DNA of 64,000 bases from Stappia stellulata DSM 5886 (GCF_000423705.1 NZ_KE384083.1:186001-250000), one strand, 5' to 3'. Counted from the stretch's first letter, positions 53,028-62,657 are shown. Numbers and translations: made by a program. Notes: generated from the letters alone by a model not told the origin.

Positions 53028-53920
53028 CCGATCCCCGCCTCAATGCCCAGGGGCGCTTCACCGCCTCCACCGAGGTCTCGCCGCGCCAGGCGCTGGAAAA
53101 GCCAGAGATCCTCGCGCTGGTCCCGCGGCTGACGCGCGTCTATCTCACCGATCTCGGCAATTCGGGCGAGGACGACATCGTGCGGGCCGCCCTTGCCATT
53201 CACGACCAGGGGCTGGTGCCTGTACCGCATATGGCCGCGCGCCGCTATCAAAGCCTTGACGCCTTCGACCGCCGTCTGCGCCGGCTCGTCGGCGAGGCGG
53301 GCGTGCGCGAGGTGCTGGCGATTGCCGGCGAGGCGGAAACGCCCGGCCCCCTCACCTCCTCCGTTGCCATGCTGGAGACCGGCCTCTTCGACGAACTCGG
53401 CATCGAGCGGATCGCCATTGCCGGTCATCCGGAAGGCGCGCCCGACATTCCGTCCGACACGATCCGCGCCTTCTTGATGCGCAAGCACGAGATCGCCGCG
53501 CAGAGCGACGCGCATTTCCATATCGTCACCCAGTTCGGCTTCGATCCGCAGCGGGTGAACCTGTGGCTCGACGAGATCGCGTCTTGGGGCAACCGCTTCC
53601 CGGTGCACATCGGCGTTGCCGGTCCGGCCAAGATGACGACGCTTTTGAAGTACGCCGCCTTCGCCGGCGTCGAAAACTCGCTCGCCTTCCTCAAAAAGCG
53701 CGGCGGCGCGGTGGTCTCCCTGCTGTCGGGCTACGATCCGGAGAGCATGATCGGCCCGCTCGAGACCCGCATCGAGACCCGCCCGCACACGCAGCTCGAA
53801 CAGATCCACGTCTTTCCCTTCGGCGGCCTGACAAAGACCTCCGAATGGCTCCTTCAGCGCGGGAGCTGGTCCTATCAGCCCATCCCCCTGCGCCCGTACC
53901 CCGCGGAGATAGCGCAATGA
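53024..53920 (+). CDS. Methylenetetrahydrofolate reductase-like protein
   Basis: 298 aa MetF-like barrel: FTASTEVSPRQ near the start, YLTDLGNSGEDDIVRAALAI, VLAIAGEAETPGPLTSS, FHIVTQFGFDPQRV and FPVHIGVAGPAKMTTLLKYA. The family interconverts methylene- and methyl-THF using FAD. It is shorter than or divergent from E. coli MetF at the N-terminus, so oxidising methyl-THF may be its main direction here. It overlaps the methyltransferase gene by 4 bp. Confidence 0.88.
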   Translation: MTDPRLNAQGRFTASTEVSPRQALEKPEILALVPRLTRVYLTDLGNSGEDDIVRAALAIHDQGLVPVPHMAARRYQSLDAFDRRLRRLVGEAGVREVLAIAGEAETPGPLTSSVAMLETGLFDELGIERIAIAGHPEGAPDIPSDTIRAFLMRKHEIAAQSDAHFHIVTQFGFDPQRVNLWLDEIASWGNRFPVHIGVAGPAKMTTLLKYAAFAGVENSLAFLKKRGGAVVSLLSGYDPESMIGPLETRIETRPHTQLEQIHVFPFGGLTKTSEWLLQRGSWSYQPIPLRPYPAEIAQ

Positions 53921-54870
53921 CACGCACCATCGTGGCCTCGGCCACACGAGAGATCATCATCGGCTTCGACCAGCCCTTCTGCGTCATCGGCGAGCGCATC
54001 AACCCGACGGGCCGCAAGAAGCTCGCCGCCGAGATGATCGCCGGCGACTTTTCGACCGTGGAAAAGGACGTGCTCGCCCAGGTCGCGGCGGGCGCGACCA
54101 TGCTCGACGTCAACGCCGGCGTGACCGCCGTCAATCCGAACGAGACCGAGCCGCCGCTGCTGGTCAAGACGCTGGAGATCGTGCAGGGGCTCACCGACGT
54201 GCCGCTTTCGATCGACAGTTCGGTGACGGCGGCCATCGAGGCGGGCCTGCGCGTCGCCAAGGGCCGTCCGCTGGTCAATTCCGTCACCGGCGAGGTGGAG
54301 AAGCTGGAAGCGATCCTGCCGCTCATCAAGAAGTACAATGTTCCGGTCGTCGCGATCTCCAACGACGAGACCGGCATTTCCGAGGATCCGGACGTGCGCT
54401 TCGCGGTGGCGAAGAGGATCGTCGAGCATGCCGCCGACTACGGCATTCCCGCCCATGACATCGTTGTCGACCCGCTGGTCATGCCGATCGGCGCCATGGG
54501 CAGCGCCGGCAAGCAGGTGTTCCAGCTCCTGCGCCGGCTGCGCGAGGAACTCAAGGTCAACACCACCTGCGGCCTGTCGAACATCTCCTTCGGCCTGCCG
54601 CATCGTCACGGTATCAACGCCGCCTTTATTCCCATGGTGATCACCGCCGGCATGACCAGCGCGATCATGAACCCTTGCCGCCCCCAGGAAATGGAAGCCG
54701 TGCGCGGCGCCAACGTGCTGACCGGCGCCGATCCCAACTGCCATGACTGGATCATGACCTATCGCGATCACACGCCGGGCGCGGTCGCCGCGGCGGCTCC
54801 CTCCGGCGGCGATACCGCCGGCGGCCGCCGGCGCGGCGGACGCGAGGGGCGTCGGCGCGCGGCCGTTTGA
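53917..54870 (+). CDS. Methyltetrahydrofolate:corrinoid methyltransferase (pterin-binding, AcsE/MtvA-like)
   Basis: 317 aa. DHPS-like pterin-binding barrel with FCVIGERINPTGRKKLA, AGATMLDVNAGV, PLSIDSSVTAAIEAGL, VNSVTGEVEKL and LSNISFGLPHRHGINAAF. It moves the methyl group between the corrinoid protein and THF. The C-terminus ends in an Arg/Gly-rich tail (GGRRRGGREGRRRAAV), also seen in two other proteins of this locus. It is coupled to the MetF-like gene upstream. Confidence 0.92.
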   Translation: MTRTIVASATREIIIGFDQPFCVIGERINPTGRKKLAAEMIAGDFSTVEKDVLAQVAAGATMLDVNAGVTAVNPNETEPPLLVKTLEIVQGLTDVPLSIDSSVTAAIEAGLRVAKGRPLVNSVTGEVEKLEAILPLIKKYNVPVVAISNDETGISEDPDVRFAVAKRIVEHAADYGIPAHDIVVDPLVMPIGAMGSAGKQVFQLLRRLREELKVNTTCGLSNISFGLPHRHGINAAFIPMVITAGMTSAIMNPCRPQEMEAVRGANVLTGADPNCHDWIMTYRDHTPGAVAAAAPSGGDTAGGRRRGGREGRRRAAV

Positions 54871-54903
54871 ACCGCACCACCCGGACAGGAACGGACACCG
54901 GGC

Positions 54904-56964
54904 ATGACATCACAACCGCCAACCGCCCCCGCGACGACCAAACTGGCCCGCGTCGTCTTCCAGCCGAGCGGACGACGGGGAACGTTTGCGCCCGGCACGC
55001 CGCTGCTCGATGCGGCGCGCGCGCTCGGTGTCTATGTGGAATCCGTGTGCGGCGGGCGCGGCATCTGCGGCCGCTGCCAGATCTCCGTCTCCGAAGGCGC
55101 CTTCGCCAAGGAGAAGCTGACCAGTTCCGCCGACCATCTCGGCCCCGTTACCGAGGCGGAAGCGCGCTACGCGTCCCTGCGCGAGCTCAAGTCCGACCGG
55201 CGTTTGTCCTGCCAGGCGACGATCCAGGGCGACATGGTGGTCGATGTCCCGACCGACGCCCAGACCAACCGCCAGGTGGTGCGCAAGCGCGCCGAAGCCG
55301 TGAAGGTCGCCGCCGACAGCGCCATCCGGCTTGTCACCGTGGAGATCGCGGAACCGGACATGGACATGCCGCTTGGCGATGCCGACCGGCTTCTGGAGGC
55401 GCTGGCGATAGCGGGCGGATTGCCCGGCCTCACCTTCGACACGCCGCTCCTTTCGCGCGTGCAGTCGGTGTTGCGCGCCGGCGACTGGCGCGTCACAGCC
55501 GCCATCTGGCAGGACGGCGAGGCACGGCCCTGCGTCACTGCACTGTGGCCCGGCGAGAAGAGCACGGTCTACGGGCTTGCCGTCGACATCGGCTCCACCA
55601 CCATCGCCGCTCATCTGTGCGACCTGACCAGCGGACGCACGGTAACGTCGGCCGGCACCTCCAACCCGCAGATCCGCTTCGGCGAGGACCTGATGTCGCG
55701 GGTCTCCTATGTGCAGATGAACCCGGCGCGGCTGCCGGATCTCATCTCCACGGTGCGTGCCGCTGTCGACGCATTGGTCGCCAAACTCGTCGCCGATGTC
55801 GGCGCAACGCGCGGTGACGTGCTGGATGCCGTCTTCGTCGGCAACCCGATCATGCATCACCTGTTTCTGGGCATCGACCCGACGGAGCTTGGCGGCGCGC
55901 CCTTCGCGCTGGCTGTTTCCGGCGCCGTCCATACGACCGCGCGCGCGCTCGACCTGGAGCTGAACCCCGGCGCGCGCGCCTATGTGCTTCCCTGCATCGC
56001 CGGTCATGTCGGGGCGGACGCCGCCGCCGCCACGCTCTCCACCCGCCCATTCGAGGCGGAGGCGCTGACGCTGATGGTCGACATCGGCACCAATGCGGAG
56101 ATCGTGCTCGGCACCCACGCGCGCCTGCTTGCGGCAAGCTCTCCGACCGGTCCCGCCTTTGAGGGGGCGGAAATCTCCAGCGGCCAGCGTGCAGCCCCCG
56201 GCGCCATCGAGCGCATCCGCATCGACAAGGACACGCTTGAGCCGCGCTTCAAGGTGATCGGCCTCGACGAATGGTCGGACGATCCGGAATTTTCAGCCAA
56301 AAAGGATCAGGTCGGCGTCACCGGAATTTGCGGGTCCGGCATCATCGAGGCGGTGGCGGAGCTCTATCTTGCCGGCGTTGTTACCGAGGACGGACGCATC
56401 GACGGGCGGCTCGCCGCCAGGAGCCCGCGCATCGTCCAGAAAGGCCGCACCCATGCGTATGTGGTGGCAAGCGAGGGCATCGAGCTTGTGATCACCCAGA
56501 CCGACATCCGCGCGATCCAGCTCGCCAAGGCCGCGCTTTATGCCGGCGTGAAACTGCTGCTCGACAAGCTCGGCAATCCGCAGATCGAACGCATTCGCCT
56601 CGCCGGGGCCTTTGGCAGCTACATCGACACCAAATACGCGATGATCCTCGGGCTGATCCCCGATTGCGAGCTTTCCGAGATCTCAAGCGTCGGCAATGCG
56701 GCGGGCACCGGCGCCCGCATGGCGCTGGTCAACCGGGGCGAACGGCGCACCATCGAGCGCGTGGTGCGCGAAATCGAAAAGATCGAAACCGCCCTGGAGC
56801 CGAAGTTCCAGGAGCATTTCGTCAATGCCATGGCCTTCCCGAACAAGGTCGATCCCTTTCCGCGCCTGCGCGCCGCCGTCGCACTGCCCGAGCCGGCGGC
56901 GGAGGACGAAACGCCCGAGGGCCAGGACGACACGGGACGCAGGCGTCGTCGCCGACGGGCTTGA
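54904..56964 (+). CDS. RACo-type corrinoid activation protein (2Fe-2S plus ASKHA ATPase)
   Basis: 686 aa. An N-terminal ferredoxin domain has the cluster ligands in ESVCGGRGICGRCQ and a fourth Cys in RRLSCQ. The C-terminal ASKHA-like domain contains AVDIGSTTIAAHLCDL, VGNPIMHHLFLGIDP, MVDIGTNAEIVLG and GLIPDCELSEISSVGNAAGTGARM. Such proteins reduce inactive Co(II) corrinoid back to Co(I). The last residues, DDTGRRRRRRRA, form a basic tail. It follows the methyltransferase by 33 bp and should reactivate the 51.1-kb corrinoid protein. Confidence 0.92.
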   Translation: MTSQPPTAPATTKLARVVFQPSGRRGTFAPGTPLLDAARALGVYVESVCGGRGICGRCQISVSEGAFAKEKLTSSADHLGPVTEAEARYASLRELKSDRRLSCQATIQGDMVVDVPTDAQTNRQVVRKRAEAVKVAADSAIRLVTVEIAEPDMDMPLGDADRLLEALAIAGGLPGLTFDTPLLSRVQSVLRAGDWRVTAAIWQDGEARPCVTALWPGEKSTVYGLAVDIGSTTIAAHLCDLTSGRTVTSAGTSNPQIRFGEDLMSRVSYVQMNPARLPDLISTVRAAVDALVAKLVADVGATRGDVLDAVFVGNPIMHHLFLGIDPTELGGAPFALAVSGAVHTTARALDLELNPGARAYVLPCIAGHVGADAAAATLSTRPFEAEALTLMVDIGTNAEIVLGTHARLLAASSPTGPAFEGAEISSGQRAAPGAIERIRIDKDTLEPRFKVIGLDEWSDDPEFSAKKDQVGVTGICGSGIIEAVAELYLAGVVTEDGRIDGRLAARSPRIVQKGRTHAYVVASEGIELVITQTDIRAIQLAKAALYAGVKLLLDKLGNPQIERIRLAGAFGSYIDTKYAMILGLIPDCELSEISSVGNAAGTGARMALVNRGERRTIERVVREIEKIETALEPKFQEHFVNAMAFPNKVDPFPRLRAAVALPEPAAEDETPEGQDDTGRRRRRRRA

Positions 56965-57180
56965 TGCTTTCGCCGACGGCGCTACGCCTCATCCGGCAAC
57001 CCTGAAGCGCATTGCATGCCCTTTCTCCACCATCAGGAGGTGGCGACATGTGGATAATCGCACTGATTTTCAAAACATGATCTAAAAACTCATATTTTTC
57101 GGCCGCACGCATGGACGCGCCGGATAAAACATGCACTTTGCAGTCAAGTTTTATTCGTCACCCGCTTTCGCGCCGCCATC

Positions 57181-58119
57181 ATGATCCGCCTCCTGCTCAT
57201 CCGGCTTGCCTCCACCTGCGTCCTGCTCCTCGCGATCTCGATCGCGGGCTTTGCGCTGCTGCGCCTTCTGCCGGGTGACTTCGCCGAAATCCTGCTTATG
57301 TCCCAGATGGATGGCACCCTGCCAAGCGAAGAGGCGGTGGCCCGGTTTTCGGCAGAACACGGTTTCGACGCGCCCCTTCCGCTGCAATACCTGCGCTGGC
57401 TCGGCCGGCTGCTGACCGGCGATTTCGGCGTTTCCATGGTGACCGGCGCGCCGGTTCTAGACGATCTCGAACTGCGCGTGGGGGCATCGCTGAAGCTTGC
57501 GCTGGCCGCGCTCGGTCTGGCGCTCGTGATCTCGCTTCCGGTCGGTGCGCTCTGCGCCGCCTTTCCCGGCAGCACGCTCGACCGGGCGCTTGCGGCCTTC
57601 GCGGTCGTCGGCATGTCGATCCCCAATTTCTGGTACGCGCTTCTGCTGGCCCTCTTCTTCGCGCTGACACTCGGCTGGCTGCCCAGCACCGGCCACGGCA
57701 CGGCGGCGCATATCGTGCTCCCGGCCATCGCCATCGCGACGTCGATCTCCGGCATCCTCGCGCGCTATGTGCGCGGCTGCCTGCTGGAGGAACTGTCGCA
57801 ACCCTATGTGCGCACGGCCCGCTCCAAGGGGCTGTCGCAGCCGCGGGTGCTGCTCGGTCACGCCGCGCCCAACATCCTTCCTGCCGTCCTCACGCTGACC
57901 GGCATGCAGCTGGCGCGCATCTTCGACGGCATGATCATCGTCGAAACGCTGTTTGGCTGGCCCGGCATCGGACGGATGATGGTCGAGGCGCTGCTGGCGC
58001 GCGACTATGCCGTCATCCAGGCCTGTTTTCTCGTGGTTGCCGGCGGCTATGCGGTCGTGAACCTCGCGGTCGACTATGCCATCGCCCTCTACGATCCGCG
58101 CGTGCGGGAGATGGTGTGA
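57181..58119 (+). CDS. Peptide/nickel-type ABC transporter permease (DppB-like)
   Basis: 312 aa, about six transmembrane helices. N-terminal LLRLLPGDFAEILL and ALPLQYLRWLGRLLTGDFG-like sequence are typical of DppB. The EAA loop is RTARSKGLSQPRVLLGHAAPNI and ETLFGWPGIGRMMVEALLAR follows. Its stop overlaps the next permease gene. It is 216 bp downstream of the RACo gene, so it may have its own promoter. Confidence 0.92.
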   Translation: MIRLLLIRLASTCVLLLAISIAGFALLRLLPGDFAEILLMSQMDGTLPSEEAVARFSAEHGFDAPLPLQYLRWLGRLLTGDFGVSMVTGAPVLDDLELRVGASLKLALAALGLALVISLPVGALCAAFPGSTLDRALAAFAVVGMSIPNFWYALLLALFFALTLGWLPSTGHGTAAHIVLPAIAIATSISGILARYVRGCLLEELSQPYVRTARSKGLSQPRVLLGHAAPNILPAVLTLTGMQLARIFDGMIIVETLFGWPGIGRMMVEALLARDYAVIQACFLVVAGGYAVVNLAVDYAIALYDPRVREMV

Positions 58120-58997
58120 TGACCCGGATCGCGCCCGCCCGGCCCCGTGCGGGACGCGCCCGCATCGCGCGCGCCGCCGCGCGCCACGGCACGGGGCTTG
58201 CCGTCGCGGTCGCACTGTTTCTTGCGCTGGTGCTTGCCGGTCCGCTGCTTGCCCCGCACGATCCCCATGCCGCCGACATCCTCAACCGCCTGGCCGCGCC
58301 CAGCCTCGACTATCCGCTGGGCACCGACGCCATGGGCCGCTGCCTGCTATCGCGCCTGCTGCACGGCGCAAGGCTCACGACCCTTTCCACACTTGCCGTC
58401 GTTCTCGCGGCCGCCTCCGTCGGCACCCTGACCGGCGCGGTCAGCGGCTATGTCGGCGGCACGGCGGACCGGGTGCTGATGCGCCTGTGCGAAGGCGTCT
58501 CGGTTTTGCCGGCACTCGCCGTCGCCATGATCATCGCCGGCGTCCTCGGCCTGGGCCTCAAGGCCGTGATCCTTGCCCTCGCCGCCGTGCACTGGACCGA
58601 ATACGCCCGGCTCGTGCGCAACGTCACGATGGTGGAACGGGCGAAGACCTATGTGGTCGCCGCCGAGGCGCTCGGCGTGCCGCGCCTTGCGATCATACGC
58701 CGGCACCTCCTGCCCAACATTCTCGGCCCGCTCTTGGCGATGGGCAGCTACTCCCTGTCCTGGGTCATCCTGTCCTTCGCCGGGCTGAGTTTTCTCGGCC
58801 TCGGCGTCGAGCCCGGCGCGCCCGAGTGGGGCCGCATGATCGCAGAATCCCGCAACCATCTCCGCGAATATCCGAGGCTCGTGCTCGTGCCGGGCCTCAC
58901 CATCATGGCCTTCGTGATCCTGATCAATCTCCTCGGCGATGCCCTGGGAGACCGGTTGCGCGACGGCCGCACCAACCACCTCGCAACAAGGAGCTGA
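58119..58997 (+). CDS. Peptide/nickel-type ABC transporter permease (DppC-like)
   Basis: 292 aa. DppC signature: HDPHAADILNRLAAPSLDYPLGTDAMGRCLLSRLLHG near the N-terminus in two adjacent blocks, then the EAA loop VVAAEALGVPRLAIIRRHLLPNI and FLGLGVEPGAPEWGRMI. The first ATG pair (GTG 58116/ATG 58119) overlaps the preceding stop. Confidence 0.92.
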   Translation: MTRIAPARPRAGRARIARAAARHGTGLAVAVALFLALVLAGPLLAPHDPHAADILNRLAAPSLDYPLGTDAMGRCLLSRLLHGARLTTLSTLAVVLAAASVGTLTGAVSGYVGGTADRVLMRLCEGVSVLPALAVAMIIAGVLGLGLKAVILALAAVHWTEYARLVRNVTMVERAKTYVVAAEALGVPRLAIIRRHLLPNILGPLLAMGSYSLSWVILSFAGLSFLGLGVEPGAPEWGRMIAESRNHLREYPRLVLVPGLTIMAFVILINLLGDALGDRLRDGRTNHLATRS

Positions 58998-58998
58998 C

Positions 58999-60546
58999 AT
59001 GACCCTTCGCCTCACCCGGCTGCGCAAGCTCGCGCTCGCCGCGCTCGCCACCGCGACGCTGCTCGCACCCGGCGCGGCAGCGACCGCCGACACACCGTCC
59101 GACACGCTCGTCGTCGCCACCATGTGGGAAGCGCTGCCGCTGTCGATGAAGCCGCGCCGCAGCCGCTTCTTCAACGAAAGCGAAATCCTCGACACGCTGG
59201 TCAAGCTCGACTTCGACATGAAGCTGGTGCCCGGCCTCGCGACCTCCTGGGAGCGCGTTGCGCCGACCGTCTGGCGTTTCACCCTGCGCGACAACGTCGC
59301 CTTCCACGACGGCACACCCTTCGATGCGAGAGCCGCGAAGTTCTCGCTCGAGCGCGTCATCGCTCTGCTGCCCTATGCCGCCGACCTGCTTTCCATCAAG
59401 TCGATGACCGCCGTCGAACCGCTCACGCTTGAAATCGAAACCCTGGGCCCCTTCGCAGCACTTCCCAACCAGCTCACCGACGCCATCACCGGGATTTACG
59501 CCAAGGCCTCCTTCAATGAAGCCGGCGACTTCGTCAAGCCTGTGGGCACCGGCCCCTGGGCCTTCGCCGACTATCGCAAGCAGGACCGCACCATCGTCGA
59601 GCGTTTCGACGGTTACTGGGGCGAGGCTCCCGCGCTGAAGACCATCGAGTACCGCTACATCCCCGACCACAACGCCCGCGCGCTGGCGTTGGAGACCGGC
59701 GAGGTCGACTTCGTCGTCCACCTTCTGCCCTCCGACGCCGCCCGTCTGTCGCGCGACGACAGTTTCAAGGTCTACAAGGACGAAAGCGCCGGCCTTTACT
59801 ACGGCGCCTTCAACGCCGGCGAGAAAAGCGTCCTGAACGATGTGCGCATCCGCAAGGCGGTGAACCTGCTCGTCGACCGCGAGCTTGTCGTCAAGGGCGC
59901 GCTCGACGGCATCGGCTCGCCGGCCTGGACCTTCTTCCCGCCCTCCTTCCCCTGGTCGAGCGAGAAGGTCGAGCCGCATGAGGTCGACGCGCAGGCCGCC
60001 GCCGCGCTGCTGCGCGAGGCCGGCTACGAGAAGACCGACGGCACCTGGACGAAGGACGGCACACCGCTGACCCTGCGCATCCTCAGCTACTCCAGCCGCG
60101 CCGAAATGCCGACGATCACCGAGGCGATGGCCATTCTGCTCCAGCAGCAGGGCATTGCCACGGATGTGAAGATGTACACCTGGGACGGCATGCTCGAGCG
60201 CGTCCGGCAGGGCGACTACGACGTCTCCGTCGTGTTCTGGACCCCGGAAATGACCGGCCATCCGGACCTTCACCTGAAGTCGCAGTTCCACTCGAAGGCC
60301 GGCCTCAACCACCAGTTCTGGTCGAATGCGGAATTCGACGCGCTCGTCGACAAGGGGCGCACCCTCGACGCCGGCCCCGAGGCCTTCGCCACCTACGAAC
60401 GCGCCCAGCAGATCCTGCAAGCCGACGCCCCGATCATTCCGCTGGTGCACAAGGTCTATGTCGCCGCCTCCAGCGCGGCGGTCGACGGCTACAAGGTTCA
60501 CCCGTCGGGCTTCTTCTACGACTTCAAGACCGTCACCAAGAACTGA
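58999..60546 (+). CDS. Periplasmic solute-binding protein, family 5 (peptide/nickel type)
   Basis: 515 aa. Signal peptide (about residues 1-31, ending AAATADT). SBP_bac_5 features: LVPGLATSWERVAPTVWRF TLRDN-type start, FHDGTPFDARAAKFSLER, GTGPWAFADYRKQ and IRKAVNLLVDRELVVKGAL. AGGAG precedes the ATG. The ligand is unknown, though its position beside C1 genes suggests a methylated compound or a metal chelate. Confidence 0.92.
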   Translation: MTLRLTRLRKLALAALATATLLAPGAAATADTPSDTLVVATMWEALPLSMKPRRSRFFNESEILDTLVKLDFDMKLVPGLATSWERVAPTVWRFTLRDNVAFHDGTPFDARAAKFSLERVIALLPYAADLLSIKSMTAVEPLTLEIETLGPFAALPNQLTDAITGIYAKASFNEAGDFVKPVGTGPWAFADYRKQDRTIVERFDGYWGEAPALKTIEYRYIPDHNARALALETGEVDFVVHLLPSDAARLSRDDSFKVYKDESAGLYYGAFNAGEKSVLNDVRIRKAVNLLVDRELVVKGALDGIGSPAWTFFPPSFPWSSEKVEPHEVDAQAAAALLREAGYEKTDGTWTKDGTPLTLRILSYSSRAEMPTITEAMAILLQQQGIATDVKMYTWDGMLERVRQGDYDVSVVFWTPEMTGHPDLHLKSQFHSKAGLNHQFWSNAEFDALVDKGRTLDAGPEAFATYERAQQILQADAPIIPLVHKVYVAASSAAVDGYKVHPSGFFYDFKTVTKN

Positions 60547-60596
60547 TCCTGCAACCCGGCCGGCACGCCGCCGGCCGGGCCACTTCGGAGCGACCG

Positions 60597-61199
60597 ATGG
60601 CTTCCTGCCTTTTCCTCAAGCCGATCAAGGGTGCGGGCGGCGACCTGCCGGACATTTCCGGCTTCGTCGCCGACCTCGAGCAGATCGACCACTACGCCCT
60701 CGCCGAGGTCGACCTGTCCCGCTACCGCGCCCTGCTCGTCCCCGCCCATCTCGACCAGCGGTTCTTCGGAACGCTGACGCAAAAGATTACCCGCTTTCTC
60801 GACGGCGGCGGAACGCTGGTCTTCAACGGCCATGTCGCCTGGCCGATGCTCCCCGAGTTCCGTCCCTTCGAAGTGCTGCCCAAGGTGACCCTGGAAACGC
60901 TGGAGGTGCACCGCCTCGCCGAGCATCCCGTGTTTGCCGGCGTTGAAGCGCACGATCTCACCTATCGGCGCGGCGTCGCCGGTTTTTACGCGCGCGGCCA
61001 CAATCCCCCGCCGGCCGGCGCCGTCGCGCTCAACGGTCTGGGGCCTGAGCGCGTGCCCTGCGACTGGGTTTATGAGCGCCCCGACGGCGGGCGCATTCTC
61101 ATGCACGCGGGCAATGACCTGTGGATGTATGCAGGCGCGTCCGACAGCAGCGCCCGCATCGTTCCGCAATTGTGCCGCTGGGCGGCAGGAGAGGATTGA
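60597..61199 (+). CDS. Amidotransferase-like small protein 1 of the transporter operon
   Basis: 200 aa. It starts MASCLFLKPIKGAGGDLPDI and shows an alternating strand/helix pattern with YRALLVPAHLDQRFFGTL and FLDGGGTLVFNGHVAWPML, as in class I glutamine amidotransferase-like (ThuA-like) folds. No canonical Cys-His-Glu triad is evident. It follows the binding protein by 50 bp and precedes a similar-sized relative. I cannot assign a function. Confidence 0.6.
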   Translation: MASCLFLKPIKGAGGDLPDISGFVADLEQIDHYALAEVDLSRYRALLVPAHLDQRFFGTLTQKITRFLDGGGTLVFNGHVAWPMLPEFRPFEVLPKVTLETLEVHRLAEHPVFAGVEAHDLTYRRGVAGFYARGHNPPPAGAVALNGLGPERVPCDWVYERPDGGRILMHAGNDLWMYAGASDSSARIVPQLCRWAAGED

Positions 61200-61202
61200 C
61201 CC

Positions 61203-61802
61203 ATGGCCCAAATCACCGTTCTCGACAGCGGCACCTATTATCACCACCGCACGATCCACGAGGAGCGCTACCGCGCGCATTTCGACGAAATCGTCTACAT
61301 CCGCGACCTTCCCCGCACCGATCTCTCAGACCATGACCTCGTGCTCGTCTCCTGCCGCACCGATCCCTCGCAACTCATACCCTGCCGCGCGCAATTCGCC
61401 GACTATCTGGCCGGCGGCGGAACGGTCGTCGCGATGGGGTCGACGGGGCAGCCGTCCTGGCTTGACGGCGTTGTCTGGCACGACACGCCGACGAATTTCT
61501 GGTGGTGGAAGGAAGGCGGAAGCCTCGGTCTGGAGACGGTCGCGCCCGGTCATCCGCTGTTTTCCCATATCACCCTGGAGGACGCGACCTGGCACCATCA
61601 CGGTCATTTCGACGTGCCGGAGGGCGCGACCAGCCTGATCGACGTCGCCGGGACCGGATCCGTGCTTTATGACGACAGGGACACCACCCCGGGCCGGATG
61701 ATCGTGACCGCGCTCGATCCGATGTACCATCACGGCAGCCACTTCATGCCGGCCACGACCCGGTTTCTCGACGGTTTTCTGCCGTGGCTGCGCACACTGT
61801 AG
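61203..61802 (+). CDS. Amidotransferase-like small protein 2 of the transporter operon
   Basis: 199 aa. ITVLDSGTYYHHRTIHEERY, HDLVLVSCRTDPSQLIPC, FADYLAGGGTVVAMGSTGQP and the histidine-rich segment WHHHGHFDVPEGATSLI. The general layout matches protein 1 (60.6 kb), so the two may be diverged paralogues. The Cys in VSCRTD is at the place of an amidotransferase nucleophile elbow, but the motif is not canonical. Three bases separate it from protein 1. Confidence 0.6.
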   Translation: MAQITVLDSGTYYHHRTIHEERYRAHFDEIVYIRDLPRTDLSDHDLVLVSCRTDPSQLIPCRAQFADYLAGGGTVVAMGSTGQPSWLDGVVWHDTPTNFWWWKEGGSLGLETVAPGHPLFSHITLEDATWHHHGHFDVPEGATSLIDVAGTGSVLYDDRDTTPGRMIVTALDPMYHHGSHFMPATTRFLDGFLPWLRTL

Positions 61803-61823
61803 GGGCGCCGGCGACAGCCCCGC

Positions 61824-62657
61824 CTACCAGCCGCGCTGGCGCCAGATCTTCTCGCCGATCAGGCAATCGTAGGGCGGAGCGAAATCGAACTGCGCCGGCA
61901 TCACGCGGGCGCGTTCGGTGGCCGTGGGCATCGGCTCCAGAGCGCCGATCTCCAGCACCAGCTTGCGCCGCACGGCCTCGGCGAACTGGTCCCAGTCGTT
62001 GACCGGGATCATGAAGGCGCCCGGCCCGCCGATCACGCAGCGGCGGTAATATTCGTCGAGATCGGGGATGTTGAACTGCGAGCCGTAACCGCCCTCGGTC
62101 ATCAGCGGCAGGCCGTTGATGGTGATGCCTTTGCGGACGGCTGCATCGCGCGCCATCGTTACCGGCAGGCCCTGATTGTTCGGCCCGTCGCCGGAGACGT
62201 CGATCACCCGCCGGTCGGCCAGGAACGGCACCGCCTCAAGCAGGCGGACAGCGTGATCGATCCCGCCGGAAATCGAGGTCCGCCGTTCGCCCCGGCTGTG
62301 CTGTGACAGCAGCGTGGCCGCAATGGCCTGCGCGTCCGCGCGCGTTTCGATCACGGTCCAGGCGACGATCTCGCGGGCATGATAGTCGGCGGCCCATTCG
62401 AACAGCGTCACGGCAATGCGCCCATGCGGGCCTTGCGAGATCGCGCGCAGCACCTGCGGGCTTGAAATCGCATCCGCATATCCGCGCCGCTGGATGCGCA
62501 TCTCCTCATGCGACATCGACCGCGACACATCGACAGCCAGCACCAGCGCCACATCGACAGCGACCTCGGCGCGCGCGGACGGGACAATCGCCGCAGATAC
62601 GATTGCGGAAAGGAAGAAGGCCCGCAGCACCGGACCGATCTGGCCGAGCGTTCGCAT
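61824..62657 (-). CDS. DUF1194 family protein with von Willebrand factor A fold
   Basis: 277 aa. A signal peptide (residues about 1-29, ending SARAEVA) is followed by a VWA-like domain whose metal site is intact: LVLAVDVSRSMSHEEM (DxSxS), with RRTSISGGIDHAV and VIDVSGDGPNN. DUF1194 proteins are secreted proteins of unknown role. The ATG at 62657 is chosen; longer frames lack conservation. Transcribed opposite to the amidotransferase-like pair. Confidence 0.88.
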   Translation of the reverse strand: MRTLGQIGPVLRAFFLSAIVSAAIVPSARAEVAVDVALVLAVDVSRSMSHEEMRIQRRGYADAISSPQVLRAISQGPHGRIAVTLFEWAADYHAREIVAWTVIETRADAQAIAATLLSQHSRGERRTSISGGIDHAVRLLEAVPFLADRRVIDVSGDGPNNQGLPVTMARDAAVRKGITINGLPLMTEGGYGSQFNIPDLDEYYRRCVIGGPGAFMIPVNDWDQFAEAVRRKLVLEIGALEPMPTATERARVMPAQFDFAPPYDCLIGEKIWRQRGW

